Below are positions 1 to 6,676 of a stretch of 8,699 nt of DNA, piece after piece. The stretch's first letter is position 1, and each line of letters begins with the position of its first letter. Origin of the DNA: Chitinophagaceae bacterium (GTDB lineage: Bacteria > Bacteroidota > Bacteroidia > Chitinophagales > Chitinophagaceae); assembly GCA_947447815.1 (NCBI GenBank), contig CANFLJ010000064.1:1-8699 (forward strand), given 5' to 3'. A model generated the notes under the pieces. It made no database searches. It was not told where the DNA came from and saw nothing but the letters and a program-made list of their open reading frames with translations. A program made the position numbers and the translations under genes.

Positions 1-203
1 AATGGATGTTGTTTAAAGTAATTGATACGTTCTTTATAATGATTCTTTGCCCACTTGGTATGATAAGAAACTACCAGTAAAGGTGAAGGGTATAGACTAT
101 CAGGAATATTAATAATAGCTGAATTAATATGCTTAGTAGTTATGCTAAAAGCCATTGAACTTAGTCCGGTTATTATTAATATTATTAGTAAGTATATTTT
201 CAT
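1..203 (-). CDS. N-terminal fragment of an exported protein, possibly GDSL/SGNH-type esterase
   Basis: The minus strand opens with an ATG at 203 and stays open for 67 codons to the window edge, so the gene is cut off. The first ~20 residues form a signal peptide (MKIYLLIILIITGLSSMAFS), so the product is exported. The following part holds VVSYHTKWAKNHYKERI and then YFKQHP. A pattern of aromatic-rich 'HY..RI..FK..P' just before the catalytic block is common in Bacteroidota GDSL/SGNH hydrolases, where a 'DIVFLGNS'-like motif would follow. That block lies outside the window, so the assignment is a guess from memory of the family. It sits downstream of the LytTR regulator gene on the same strand, separated by 87 bp that contain a 21-bp repeat, so it may be read through from that operon or have its own promoter. 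Confidence 0.6.
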   Translation of the reverse strand, partial: MKIYLLIILIITGLSSMAFSITTKHINSAIINIPDSLYPSPLLVVSYHTKWAKNHYKERINYFKQHP

Positions 204-255
204 CTTATTGTTAAAATAAATCTGCTCAATATTTTTATAATTTGTATTTTTTAAC

Positions 256-297
256 TTATAACTTAATACATACTACTTACAACTTAATGCTTACTTA
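256..297. repeat. Two tandem copies of an imperfect 21-bp repeat with GTT core
   Basis: Positions 256-276 and 277-297 match at 16 of 21 bases. Read on the minus strand, both copies contain ATTAAGTT followed by A or G and TAA, with the GTT cores at 283-281 and 262-260, exactly 21 bp apart. The copies lie 57 to 94 bp upstream of the ATG of the left-edge gene and overlap the last codons of the regulator gene. Paired GTT-centred repeats at about two helical turns are the known geometry of LytTR-domain binding sites; that this is one is inference. AT-rich sequence makes partial matches easy to find by chance. Confidence 0.5.
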
Positions 298-1046
298 TCC
301 AGCCATTTCTTAAAGTCGCTAACCCTTTCTCTACTTACAATACAGGCATCTCCTATCAGTTGTTTACTTACAACATTCAGCCGTCCATTTAGATAGTTCT
401 CCACCTTTTCTATTGCATGTATAGAAAGTATAATCTTCCTGTTTATTCTAAAGAAATCAGTTGGCGATATCATGCGCTCAATTTCATCCAGTGTATAATC
501 TACAGGAAATCTAAACCCTTTAGTGTTAACCAGAAAAGAGATGCTCTCCCGCGTTTCAAAATAATGTATCTCTTCTATAGGTATATAATCAATCGACTGC
601 CCTTTCTTTACCAGAAATCTACTCTTATATTCATTATTTAAAGATGAATATACAAGCTTAACTTTTTCCTTCAGTAATTCATCAGAAAACTGTTGTTGCT
701 TTTTAAATTTATCCAAAGCAAATTGTACATCTTTAAGCGTGATTGGCTTTAGCAGATAATCAATACTGTTTTGTTTAAATGCAGCAATAGCATATTGATC
801 AAAAGCAGTTGTAAAGATGATGGGTATAGCTATATCTACAGAAGAAAATATGTCAAAACTATTGCCGTCTGCCAGATGAATATCTACAAACAAAAGATCT
901 GCTTTCAATCCTGCACTAAAGGCATTAACAGCCTCTCTTACCGTTTCAATAAAGGATACAACTGTTATGCTGCTATCTGTTTTTTGAAGTAGCAAGGCAA
1001 GGTGTTCTGCCGATAGCTTTTCATCCTCAATAATTACAACTTTCAT
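291..1046 (-). CDS. LytTR-family response regulator
   Basis: The 251-residue product is a two-domain DNA-binding response regulator, the usual size for the LytR/AlgR family. Residues 1-120 are a receiver domain: acidic pair E7/D8, phosphoacceptor D55 in LLFVDIHLADG, T79/T80 in IIFTTAFD, and the conserved K100 of LLKPI. Residues about 140-248 are a LytTR domain, with the FLVKKG, IEEIHYFET and FFRINRKIILS signatures expected in Bacteroidota members. It should be phosphorylated by the kinase encoded just upstream; its ATG overlaps that gene's TGA (ATGA, 1043-1046), which indicates translational coupling. LytTR domains bind pairs of short direct repeats. Candidate targets are present upstream of the receptor gene and downstream at 256-297. 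The signal and regulon are unknown. Confidence 0.95.
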   Translation of the reverse strand: MKVVIIEDEKLSAEHLALLLQKTDSSITVVSFIETVREAVNAFSAGLKADLLFVDIHLADGNSFDIFSSVDIAIPIIFTTAFDQYAIAAFKQNSIDYLLKPITLKDVQFALDKFKKQQQFSDELLKEKVKLVYSSLNNEYKSRFLVKKGQSIDYIPIEEIHYFETRESISFLVNTKGFRFPVDYTLDEIERMISPTDFFRINRKIILSIHAIEKVENYLNGRLNVVSKQLIGDACIVSRERVSDFKKWLDK

Positions 1047-2059
1047 GAGTGTAAAATTAATGGCAAAGCAATGCTAAAAATGTTTTCAGATCTCGTTACC
1101 ACTACTTTTTCTGCTGTATAAAAATGGTATCTCTTTTCTATATTCTTAATACCTGTTTTAGAACTTACAACTTTATCACTTCTGGGATGTATTGGATTTT
1201 CAATAATCAGCTGATTGTCTTTTGTATAAATACTAACCTGCAATGGTTTTGCTTGCGATACTTCATTATGTTGAATTGTGTTTTCTACCAGCATCTGCAA
1301 ACACATAGGGGGCAAATAATATTGCTGTTTATCAAATGGAATGTCAATAGAAAACGAAATGCCCTTATCAAATCTAATACTTAGCAAATAGATATAGTGT
1401 TGTATAAATTCCAACTCATTACGCACTGTTACCAGTTCGGTGTTTTCATGATCCAGCACATAACGATATACTTTTGATAATTCACTGATAAATTCTGCAG
1501 CTTTATCCTGATCCTGATATACAAGGGAACTTAATACACTTAGATTATTAAACAGGAAATGGGGGTTCAATTGTTTCTTCAGATTTTGCAACTGAGCAGT
1601 AGCACTCTCCGTTTTATATTGCTCTACTTCAAGAATACTTTGCTTCCAGGCAATAAAAAACTGACTACCAGTATTAATAAGTAAAATGCCAAATGCAATT
1701 ATAATAGCAGGAATTAGCATAGGAACTAATCCATGAGGTCTGTTATCCAGATTTCTATTCAATATATAATCTACCATCAATATCAGATTAGCAAGCATAG
1801 TAATGGTAAACAAAGAAGAAACAACTATCTGCGCCAGCAATCTTTTTCGGGTCTCATACAACCAGGAGTAATGTTTATCAAGCCATTTATCTATCTGCAA
1901 ATTACCCTCCCACACTATTACGGTTACGAGGGTAATGGCAATAATATCAATAAAAAACGAATGATGAATTCCATCTTCATGTAGAAATAAATACTTGAAC
2001 AACAAGGATATTACTATCCCAGCCAATATCATATATATAAATCTTTTATTACTATTCAT
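1043..2059 (-). CDS. LytS/YpdA-type membrane sensor histidine kinase
   Basis: The 338-residue inner-membrane kinase should phosphorylate the LytTR regulator that follows. Four hydrophobic helices can be seen at about residues 6-26, 34-50, 75-98 and 112-137, joined by short loops, so there is no sizeable periplasmic sensor domain. A short coiled linker follows (about 138-160). The His_kinase domain has its phosphoacceptor H167 in LKKQLNPHFLFNNL. The ATP-binding part has an N-box at 257-265 (LVENTIQHN) and a glycine motif at 302-311 (TGIKNIEKRY). The ATG at 2059 lies 6 bp after the stop of the receptor gene, and its TGA overlaps the regulator's ATG, so the three genes are probably one transcript. 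The small membrane domain suggests that it senses a membrane or protein partner rather than a soluble periplasmic ligand. That is inference, and the stimulus is unknown. Confidence 0.94.
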   Translation of the reverse strand: MNSNKRFIYMILAGIVISLLFKYLFLHEDGIHHSFFIDIIAITLVTVIVWEGNLQIDKWLDKHYSWLYETRKRLLAQIVVSSLFTITMLANLILMVDYILNRNLDNRPHGLVPMLIPAIIIAFGILLINTGSQFFIAWKQSILEVEQYKTESATAQLQNLKKQLNPHFLFNNLSVLSSLVYQDQDKAAEFISELSKVYRYVLDHENTELVTVRNELEFIQHYIYLLSIRFDKGISFSIDIPFDKQQYYLPPMCLQMLVENTIQHNEVSQAKPLQVSIYTKDNQLIIENPIHPRSDKVVSSKTGIKNIEKRYHFYTAEKVVVTRSENIFSIALPLILHS

Positions 2060-2065
2060 AATAAA

Positions 2066-4402
2066 TTAAAACTGCAATTTATAGGTAAAGTTCGGAAACA
2101 ACCCAAGCTGATACGTGGTTTTTATATTTTGCATCCTGCTATCATAGCTTTGCGAAAACACATTTTGATGGTTCGTAACATTCTGCAAATCCAGCGATAA
2201 TGATTGCGATAATTTCTTCTTAATGCTATTAAAAGTATACCCTACTTTTATGTCAAGTCTAAAATAATTATCATAAGTAGCAGAATATGCATCTTTCGAT
2301 AATATTTCATGGTTTTGTGCCTGCGATTCAGTTACATCAATCGGTGTAAAGTATCGCCCTCCTGCATTCGTAAGTTTAAAGTCTACAGCAATTTTATTTC
2401 TTTTTCCTTCCCCTACTTTCCACTCCTTACCACCCAATATATTGTATACATATTGACCATTAAATGCAGTGTTTCTTTCTACACCATCACTACCAGTATA
2501 TTTAGCTGAATACAAGGAAGAAGTAATTAGAACATAGTAACCCTGACTAAAGAATTTCTCTACCGTAAGCTCCACACCATAGTTTCTACCACTCCCTTTA
2601 TTTACCAGACTACTCGTAGTGTCCGATTGATATCCCGATCCGGTATTCAGCACCGAATAACTGCTCGAATAGCTGGTTACAGGCACATTGCTAAGCGATT
2701 GACAATATACTTCAGCTTTCACACGCCAGTCTTTTGCAGGCTGCAAATCATAGCCCAGTACATAATGCTCACTCTTGGTAAAATCAAGTCCCCAGTTCGA
2801 GGTTGCTCCTTCTCCATTGGCATAAATATTCAGTGGCTGCATTTGCGAATGAAGCCCATAACCTACACTGATACTGCTCTTGTTATTTAACTCATATTTC
2901 ATCCCAAATCTTGGCTCTGCTACAAAAGAATTATTTATAAAAAGCTTTTGTGCATGTAGTCCTGCATTTACCGTAATACGTTCACTAAGCTTATACTTCA
3001 ATTCTGCAAAAGCTTGTGCCAGATGGGTGGTAGTATCTTTATCCCATACCTGTTTAAAGCCATCATTGATATTCATTTTTGTTTTGTCATACAATTTTAT
3101 CCCCAGCAATTCATCCTGAATACCTACCTTCAAAAAGAGTCTCGAACTTGCTTTCAAATTATAAGTAGTACTAAAATTGTAGCCCGTTTTCTGGTAGTTG
3201 CTCACCTCTTTACTATAGCTGGTATTGGTTAAGTGGTCAAAGTCATAATTGGTCTGATCAGTCTTGGAATAATTTAATCCGATGGTCGAACTGATAAATG
3301 ATTTGCTGTTCAATTGTTTAAAATGATTCAATCCTACTATTCCAATGGTGCTGGCAAAGTCCGTCTGATTACCATTGCCATATAACGTATTACTACTACC
3401 ACCTTCAATACTGATACTACTCTTAGCAAGTATGCCAAACAACGAAAATTTTCCCAGCTTGGTAGTACCACTATTTACTTTAAAAGATAAATCCTGATAA
3501 GCAGGAGTAGAGGTAGTGCCAATATTTATACCCGCAGATTGTGCAATACCTGCAAGCGAATAACGGTAACCCACCAGGTACGATGATCCGTTATTCTTTT
3601 TAAAAGGTCCTTCCGTTGTAGCTTCCAGTCCGGTAATCACACCCAACTGCAAAGTAGTCTCTCTTTTATGCGTATTCCCACTACGGAAACCAATATCAAA
3701 AACACCCGATAATGCATTGCCATATTCGGCCGGAAATGCCGAGGTAAAGAAGTCCGAACTTTTCAATAAATTAGTGTTTAAAGCACTCACTGCACCTCCT
3801 GTAGTTCCAACAGAAGCAAAGTGGTTCGGATTCGTCACATTCATACCATCTATTTTCCACAGAACACCCGTAGGCGAGTTGCCCCTGATTACTATATCAT
3901 TCCTGCTGTCATCAGGTGCACTTACTCCAGCAAAATTCGCTGCAAGCCTTGCTGGGTCGCTTCTTCCTCCCGCATAACGGTTCACCTCTTCCATCGAAAA
4001 TGTTCTCGCACTTACCGATGAAAATTTATTGATAGTACCTGCTTTGCTGGAAGACTTTATTACCACATCATTCAGGTGTTTGTATTCGTCCTCCATAGCA
4101 ATATCCAGCATCACTTCTTTCCCAGATACAACAATTACATTCGGTATTATCATCTCCTTATAGCCCGTATGACTCACCTTTATTTCGTATCGCTCAGGCG
4201 ATATATTTTCCAGCACATACACACCCATCGAGTCGCTGATAGCGGTCTTTTTCTCCTCTTTGTTACTTAGCTGAATAGTAACTCCAAAAAGAGCAGTTTG
4301 CGACAATTTATCCGTCACGTATCCCCTTATAGTCTGTTTGTTATTTTGTGCCCCGCTACCAATAGAAATGATTAAAGCAATAATAAAAAGGAAATTCCTC
4401 AT
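2066..4402 (-). CDS. TonB-dependent outer-membrane receptor
   Basis: I chose the ATG at 4402 (778 residues). The frame also extends three codons to a TTG at 4411, but the ATG directly precedes a signal peptide (RNFLFIIALIISIGSGAQ). Residues about 24-106 form a carboxypeptidase-regulatory-like (CarboxypepD_reg) beta-sandwich, with GYVTDK at the start and GVYVLENISPERYEIKVSH later. A plug domain follows at about 107-238 (LNDVVIKSSS, DIVIRGNSPTGVLWKIDG, FPAEYGNALSGVFDIGFRSG). The rest is a beta-barrel of alternating aromatic strands ending in TYKLQF, with the terminal Phe usual for outer-membrane barrels. It would import or sense a ligand using TonB energy. No SusD-like lipoprotein gene adjoins it, so it is not a classical SusCD pair; the substrate cannot be told. 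It heads an operon with a kinase and a LytTR regulator. Confidence 0.94.
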   Translation of the reverse strand: MRNFLFIIALIISIGSGAQNNKQTIRGYVTDKLSQTALFGVTIQLSNKEEKKTAISDSMGVYVLENISPERYEIKVSHTGYKEMIIPNVIVVSGKEVMLDIAMEDEYKHLNDVVIKSSSKAGTINKFSSVSARTFSMEEVNRYAGGRSDPARLAANFAGVSAPDDSRNDIVIRGNSPTGVLWKIDGMNVTNPNHFASVGTTGGAVSALNTNLLKSSDFFTSAFPAEYGNALSGVFDIGFRSGNTHKRETTLQLGVITGLEATTEGPFKKNNGSSYLVGYRYSLAGIAQSAGINIGTTSTPAYQDLSFKVNSGTTKLGKFSLFGILAKSSISIEGGSSNTLYGNGNQTDFASTIGIVGLNHFKQLNSKSFISSTIGLNYSKTDQTNYDFDHLTNTSYSKEVSNYQKTGYNFSTTYNLKASSRLFLKVGIQDELLGIKLYDKTKMNINDGFKQVWDKDTTTHLAQAFAELKYKLSERITVNAGLHAQKLFINNSFVAEPRFGMKYELNNKSSISVGYGLHSQMQPLNIYANGEGATSNWGLDFTKSEHYVLGYDLQPAKDWRVKAEVYCQSLSNVPVTSYSSSYSVLNTGSGYQSDTTSSLVNKGSGRNYGVELTVEKFFSQGYYVLITSSLYSAKYTGSDGVERNTAFNGQYVYNILGGKEWKVGEGKRNKIAVDFKLTNAGGRYFTPIDVTESQAQNHEILSKDAYSATYDNYFRLDIKVGYTFNSIKKKLSQSLSLDLQNVTNHQNVFSQSYDSRMQNIKTTYQLGLFPNFTYKLQF

Positions 4403-4426
4403 CTGAATCAAATATTAATATAGCTG

Positions 4427-4453
4427 CTAAACTATTAGTTATTAAAAAGTCAA
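4427..4453 (-). promoter_or_regulatory. Possible promoter of the receptor operon
   Basis: On the minus strand TTG (4453-4451) is followed after 16 bp by TAGTTTAG (4434-4427), one base off the Bacteroidota -7 element TAnnTTTG. Transcription would begin near 4420, leaving a leader of roughly 18 nt before the ATG at 4402. The spacing is slightly short, and the TTG lies inside the GTT-box cluster. This is a weak match in AT-rich DNA. Confidence 0.25.
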
Positions 4454-4496
4454 CTGACTTTATTCAGTTGAACTGTAGTATAAGATGGTTGAATTG
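4450..4496. promoter_or_regulatory. Cluster of LytTR-like GTT boxes upstream of the receptor operon
   Basis: On the plus strand GTTGAACTG (4467-4475) and GTTGAATTG (4488-4496) match at 8 of 9 bases and lie exactly 21 bp apart. The first copy is part of the near-palindrome CAGTT-G-AACTG (4465-4475). An 8-bp inverted repeat, TCAACTGA / TCAGTTGA (4450-4457 and 4464-4471, 6-nt loop), puts a further GTT box on the minus strand. TCAGTTGAA and TCAGTTGAC fit 8 of 9 positions of the LytTR consensus as I recall it ([TA][AC][CA]GTTN[AG][TG]); the second direct copy fits only in its core. The cluster lies about 48-94 bp upstream of the receptor ATG, a fitting place for an activator. Autoregulation by the operon's own regulator is inference. 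Confidence 0.45.
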
Positions 4497-4563
4497 AAAT
4501 AGATAGGAAAATCTCAAGTACAAGATTATTAGTGGCAACAGAATATGATAATATAGGAATCTA

Positions 4564-4582
4564 TATTTATTCCATATAAATA
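4564..4582. repeat. Short inverted repeat TATTTAT / ATAAATA
   Basis: Perfect 7-bp arms (4564-4570 and 4576-4582) flank the 5-nt spacer TCCAT, midway between the divergent operons. The arms contain only A and T, so an RNA hairpin would be weak. It could be a regulator's operator or chance; nothing favours either. Confidence 0.3.
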
Positions 4583-4658
4583 AAGCCTACGAACATCTCC
4601 TCAAGCTACAAAGTATTGATATTCTTACCTAACCCATTACCATATAATTATTGTACCA

Positions 4659-4689
4659 TTTTTAATTTTTAATTATTAAATTTTTAATT
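4659..4689. repeat. Three copies of TTTTTAATT in an AT tract
   Basis: TTTTTAATT occurs at 4659-4667, 4666-4674 and 4681-4689, within a stretch almost free of G and C and about 45-75 bp upstream of the GTG of the propeller gene. Its place fits an UP-element-like or intrinsically bent tract for the rightward promoter, but simple AT composition could also explain it. Confidence 0.4.
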
Positions 4690-4731
4690 ACTAAAAGCTT
4701 TACATTTATTTTTACACTAAATAATATCAAA

Positions 4732-5550
4732 GTGTACATCAGATCAAGGTTATTAATACTACTTTTTCTCTTTCTGTCTGGCCATGCCCAGTCTCAGGAT
4801 AGTACCCTTAATTTGAAACTGACAAAACAAATCAACGGCAAGTATTCCAACTTTACTACAGATAATATGGGCAACATATTCTTAGTAAATGCTAAAAACG
4901 AATTGATATCTTACAGTAATAAGTATGATAGTATCGCTTCTTTCAAATCACTCAGCCTCGGCAATATAAGTTTATTAGATGCCTCCAATCCTTTGCAATT
5001 GCTGGTATATTACAATGAGTCAAACACATTAGTGCTTTTGGATAGACAATTGAACATAATCAATTCTATTGCTTTATCACAAGTAAACATTCAAAAAGTA
5101 AATGCCATCACCCGCAGTTACGATAATAATTACTGGCTTTTTGATGAATGGGATAACAAACTAAAAAAGATTGACGACAAAGGCAATTTGCTTTCTGAGA
5201 GTACCGACTTCAGATTAATGCTCAAAGATTCCTATGCTCCCGAAAAGATTATCGATGACAATGGAGCGCTTTATTTGTACAATTCTACAAGTGGTTGGCT
5301 GGTATTTGATTATTATCTTGGACTAAAAAAACAATATCCCTATCTAGGCTGGAAAGATGTTTGGATAGAAGATGGATTCCTAAAAGGAATTGAAAAAGAC
5401 AAGATAGTAATGGCATACCCTAAAGAACTTATCTATCAACACTTAAATTTGCCTCCTCAAATCAAAACTGCATCAAAGAATATTTGCAATCACAATATCT
5501 TTATCAGTCTCAATAATGAAGGTCTAAACATATATTCAATTCAGCTATAA
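4732..5550 (+). CDS. Secreted protein of unknown function, probable six-bladed beta-propeller
   Basis: The 272-residue product starts at GTG; no in-frame ATG lies upstream, and the GTG directly precedes a signal peptide (RSRLLILLFLFLSGHA, probable cleavage after A19). No lipobox Cys is seen, so it should be periplasmic or released. The mature part can be read as six blade-like units of about 35-45 residues, at roughly 36-70, 80-113, 124-157, 170-203, 208-240 and 248-272. Each has a 'D.NG.lyl.......l..yd..l....' pattern, for example SYDNNYWLFDEWDNKLKKID and IIDDNGALYLYNSTSGWLVF. I recognise it only as a type of conserved hypothetical seen in Bacteroidota; I see no catalytic motif. The channel gene starts 2 bp after its TAA, so the two are almost certainly co-transcribed. 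The protein may be a periplasmic partner of the channel (inference). Confidence 0.85.
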   Translation: MYIRSRLLILLFLFLSGHAQSQDSTLNLKLTKQINGKYSNFTTDNMGNIFLVNAKNELISYSNKYDSIASFKSLSLGNISLLDASNPLQLLVYYNESNTLVLLDRQLNIINSIALSQVNIQKVNAITRSYDNNYWLFDEWDNKLKKIDDKGNLLSESTDFRLMLKDSYAPEKIIDDNGALYLYNSTSGWLVFDYYLGLKKQYPYLGWKDVWIEDGFLKGIEKDKIVMAYPKELIYQHLNLPPQIKTASKNICNHNIFISLNNEGLNIYSIQL

Positions 5551-5552
5551 AC

Positions 5553-6650
5553 ATGCCGTACAATTTATTACATACAAAAATATTAAGCAACTCGATACAG
5601 GATTATTTAGCGGTATTAGGCGTAGTTATCTTGGTGATTATCATCAAAAGATTGCTATCCCGTTTTCTGGCTAGTAAACTATTGACTATTCTCCTGGGTC
5701 AAAAAAAGCACTTTAATAAAGAAGTATTTCTCAACCTGGTTTTGCAACCCATCGAAAGGTTTATACTCGCCTTTATTTGTATCACCGCATTGGATCGTCT
5801 AAAGTTCCCTGACGATTTAGACTTCAGTTTATTCGGCACTACTTTCCAGCAAATAGTCGTTTCTTTCGCCATTATTATTATCATTGTACTAATCATCCGA
5901 CTATGCATCAGGCTCATCACATTTGTTGCGCTGATTCTGGAAGAAAAAGCAAACCTTACCAACGATGTTACCGACAATCAACTCATTGTATTCTTCAAAG
6001 ACTTCTTTAAAGTAGTACTGATTATTATTGGTGCATTACTCATTCTTCGCTTTGCATTCCATCGCGATATTACACAGGTATTTACAGGTCTGAGTATAGT
6101 AGGTGCTGCCATGGCATTAGCGGCAAAAGAAAGTCTGGAAAACTTAATAGCTTCATTCATTATTTTCTTTGATAAACCATTCTCTACAGGCAATGTAGTA
6201 AAGGTATTAGGCATTACCGGAACAGTAGAAAAGATTGGACTAAGAAGCACTCGTATTCGTACCGATCAGAAAACTTTCATCACCGTCCCCAACAAGCAAA
6301 TGGTAGATACTGTAATGGACAACATTTCTCAACGTACCCAACGCAGAGTAGACCTACGATTAGAAATAAGTTTATCAGTTTTAGCAACTCCTTTAGATGA
6401 ATTAACGAAGGCAATAAAAGCGATATTAGGTTCTTTTAATTTGATTGAAAGTAGCTCTGTTTTTATATCGGAAACAGGCAAGAATGCACATATAATAGAG
6501 ATAGTTTATTTTACATCGATAGATCAGACTCTGGAAGAATACAATGAACTTCGACATGCTGCAAATCTGGCTATTATTCAGCTAACCGAAAAGATGAAAA
6601 TAGAATTAGCATCTGCTACAAAAGAAGTAATAGTCATCCAGAAAAATTAG
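5553..6650 (+). CDS. MscS-family mechanosensitive ion channel
   Basis: The 365-residue inner-membrane protein should open under membrane tension and release small solutes on osmotic downshock. Hydrophobic helices lie at about 17-33, 66-82, 100-128 and 150-168. The pore-lining TM3 follows at about 172-206, with the small-residue run GLSIVGAAMALAAKESLENL. The conserved MscS beta-domain comes next (DKPFSTGNVVKV, GTVEKIGLRSTRIRT, ITVPNKQMVD), then the alpha/beta C-terminal domain from about 262. This is longer than E. coli MscS (286 residues) because of two extra N-terminal helices, which is common in the family. The ATG at 5553 follows the propeller gene's stop by 2 bp with no visible Shine-Dalgarno, suggesting coupled translation. 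The gene ends 16 bp before the convergent lyase gene. Confidence 0.95.
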   Translation: MPYNLLHTKILSNSIQDYLAVLGVVILVIIIKRLLSRFLASKLLTILLGQKKHFNKEVFLNLVLQPIERFILAFICITALDRLKFPDDLDFSLFGTTFQQIVVSFAIIIIIVLIIRLCIRLITFVALILEEKANLTNDVTDNQLIVFFKDFFKVVLIIIGALLILRFAFHRDITQVFTGLSIVGAAMALAAKESLENLIASFIIFFDKPFSTGNVVKVLGITGTVEKIGLRSTRIRTDQKTFITVPNKQMVDTVMDNISQRTQRRVDLRLEISLSVLATPLDELTKAIKAILGSFNLIESSSVFISETGKNAHIIEIVYFTSIDQTLEEYNELRHAANLAIIQLTEKMKIELASATKEVIVIQKN

Positions 6651-6654
6651 AAGC

Positions 6655-6676
6655 TGTTTTATTTAATTATAAAACA
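6655..6676. terminator. AT-rich hairpin between convergent genes, possible bidirectional terminator
   Basis: Perfect 8-bp arms TGTTTTAT (6655-6662) and ATAAAACA (6669-6676) flank a 6-nt loop. The hairpin begins 4 bp after the channel gene's TAG and includes the lyase gene's TAA (6667-6669). The position suits termination from both sides, and leftward transcripts meet a U-containing run (AATTTTTC) shortly after. The stem has only two G-C pairs and no U tract follows on the plus strand, so it would be weak. Confidence 0.35.

Larger units (their letters stand above)
4403..4731. other. Divergent intergenic control region
   Basis: This 329-bp stretch separates the receptor operon (leftward) from the propeller-channel operon (rightward), and I see no convincing gene in it. 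It contains GTT-cored repeats next to the receptor gene (4450-4496), a 7-bp inverted repeat in its middle (4564-4582) and a run of TTTTTAATT repeats (4659-4689). For the rightward operon, TACATTTA at 4701-4708 is one base off the Bacteroidota -7 consensus TAnnTTTG and would give a leader of about 15-20 nt before the GTG at 4732. No clear -33 TTG sits at the right distance, so that promoter call is weak. Confidence 0.7.

Noticed and set aside
1130..1160. Kinase glycine motif TGIKNI looked as if two residues of a GIGLxN motif had been lost
   Set aside because: Many Bacteroidota relatives, as I recall them, have a KxGLxN form that aligns without a gap, so no defect needs to be assumed.
1124..1384. 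Plus-strand open frame of 86 codons opposite the kinase gene
   Set aside because: It lies wholly antisense to a gene with clear kinase motifs and has low-complexity, Cys/Phe-rich content without any recognisable domain.
2627..4270. Several plus-strand open frames opposite the receptor gene
   Set aside because: All are antisense shadows of one continuous, well-supported receptor frame.
4403..4411. TTG start for the receptor, adding three residues
   Set aside because: The ATG at 4402 is followed at once by a basic residue and the hydrophobic signal core, which is the better start.
5699..6250. Two minus-strand open frames opposite the channel gene
   Set aside because: They mirror conserved MscS codons and show no signal, domain or start context of their own.
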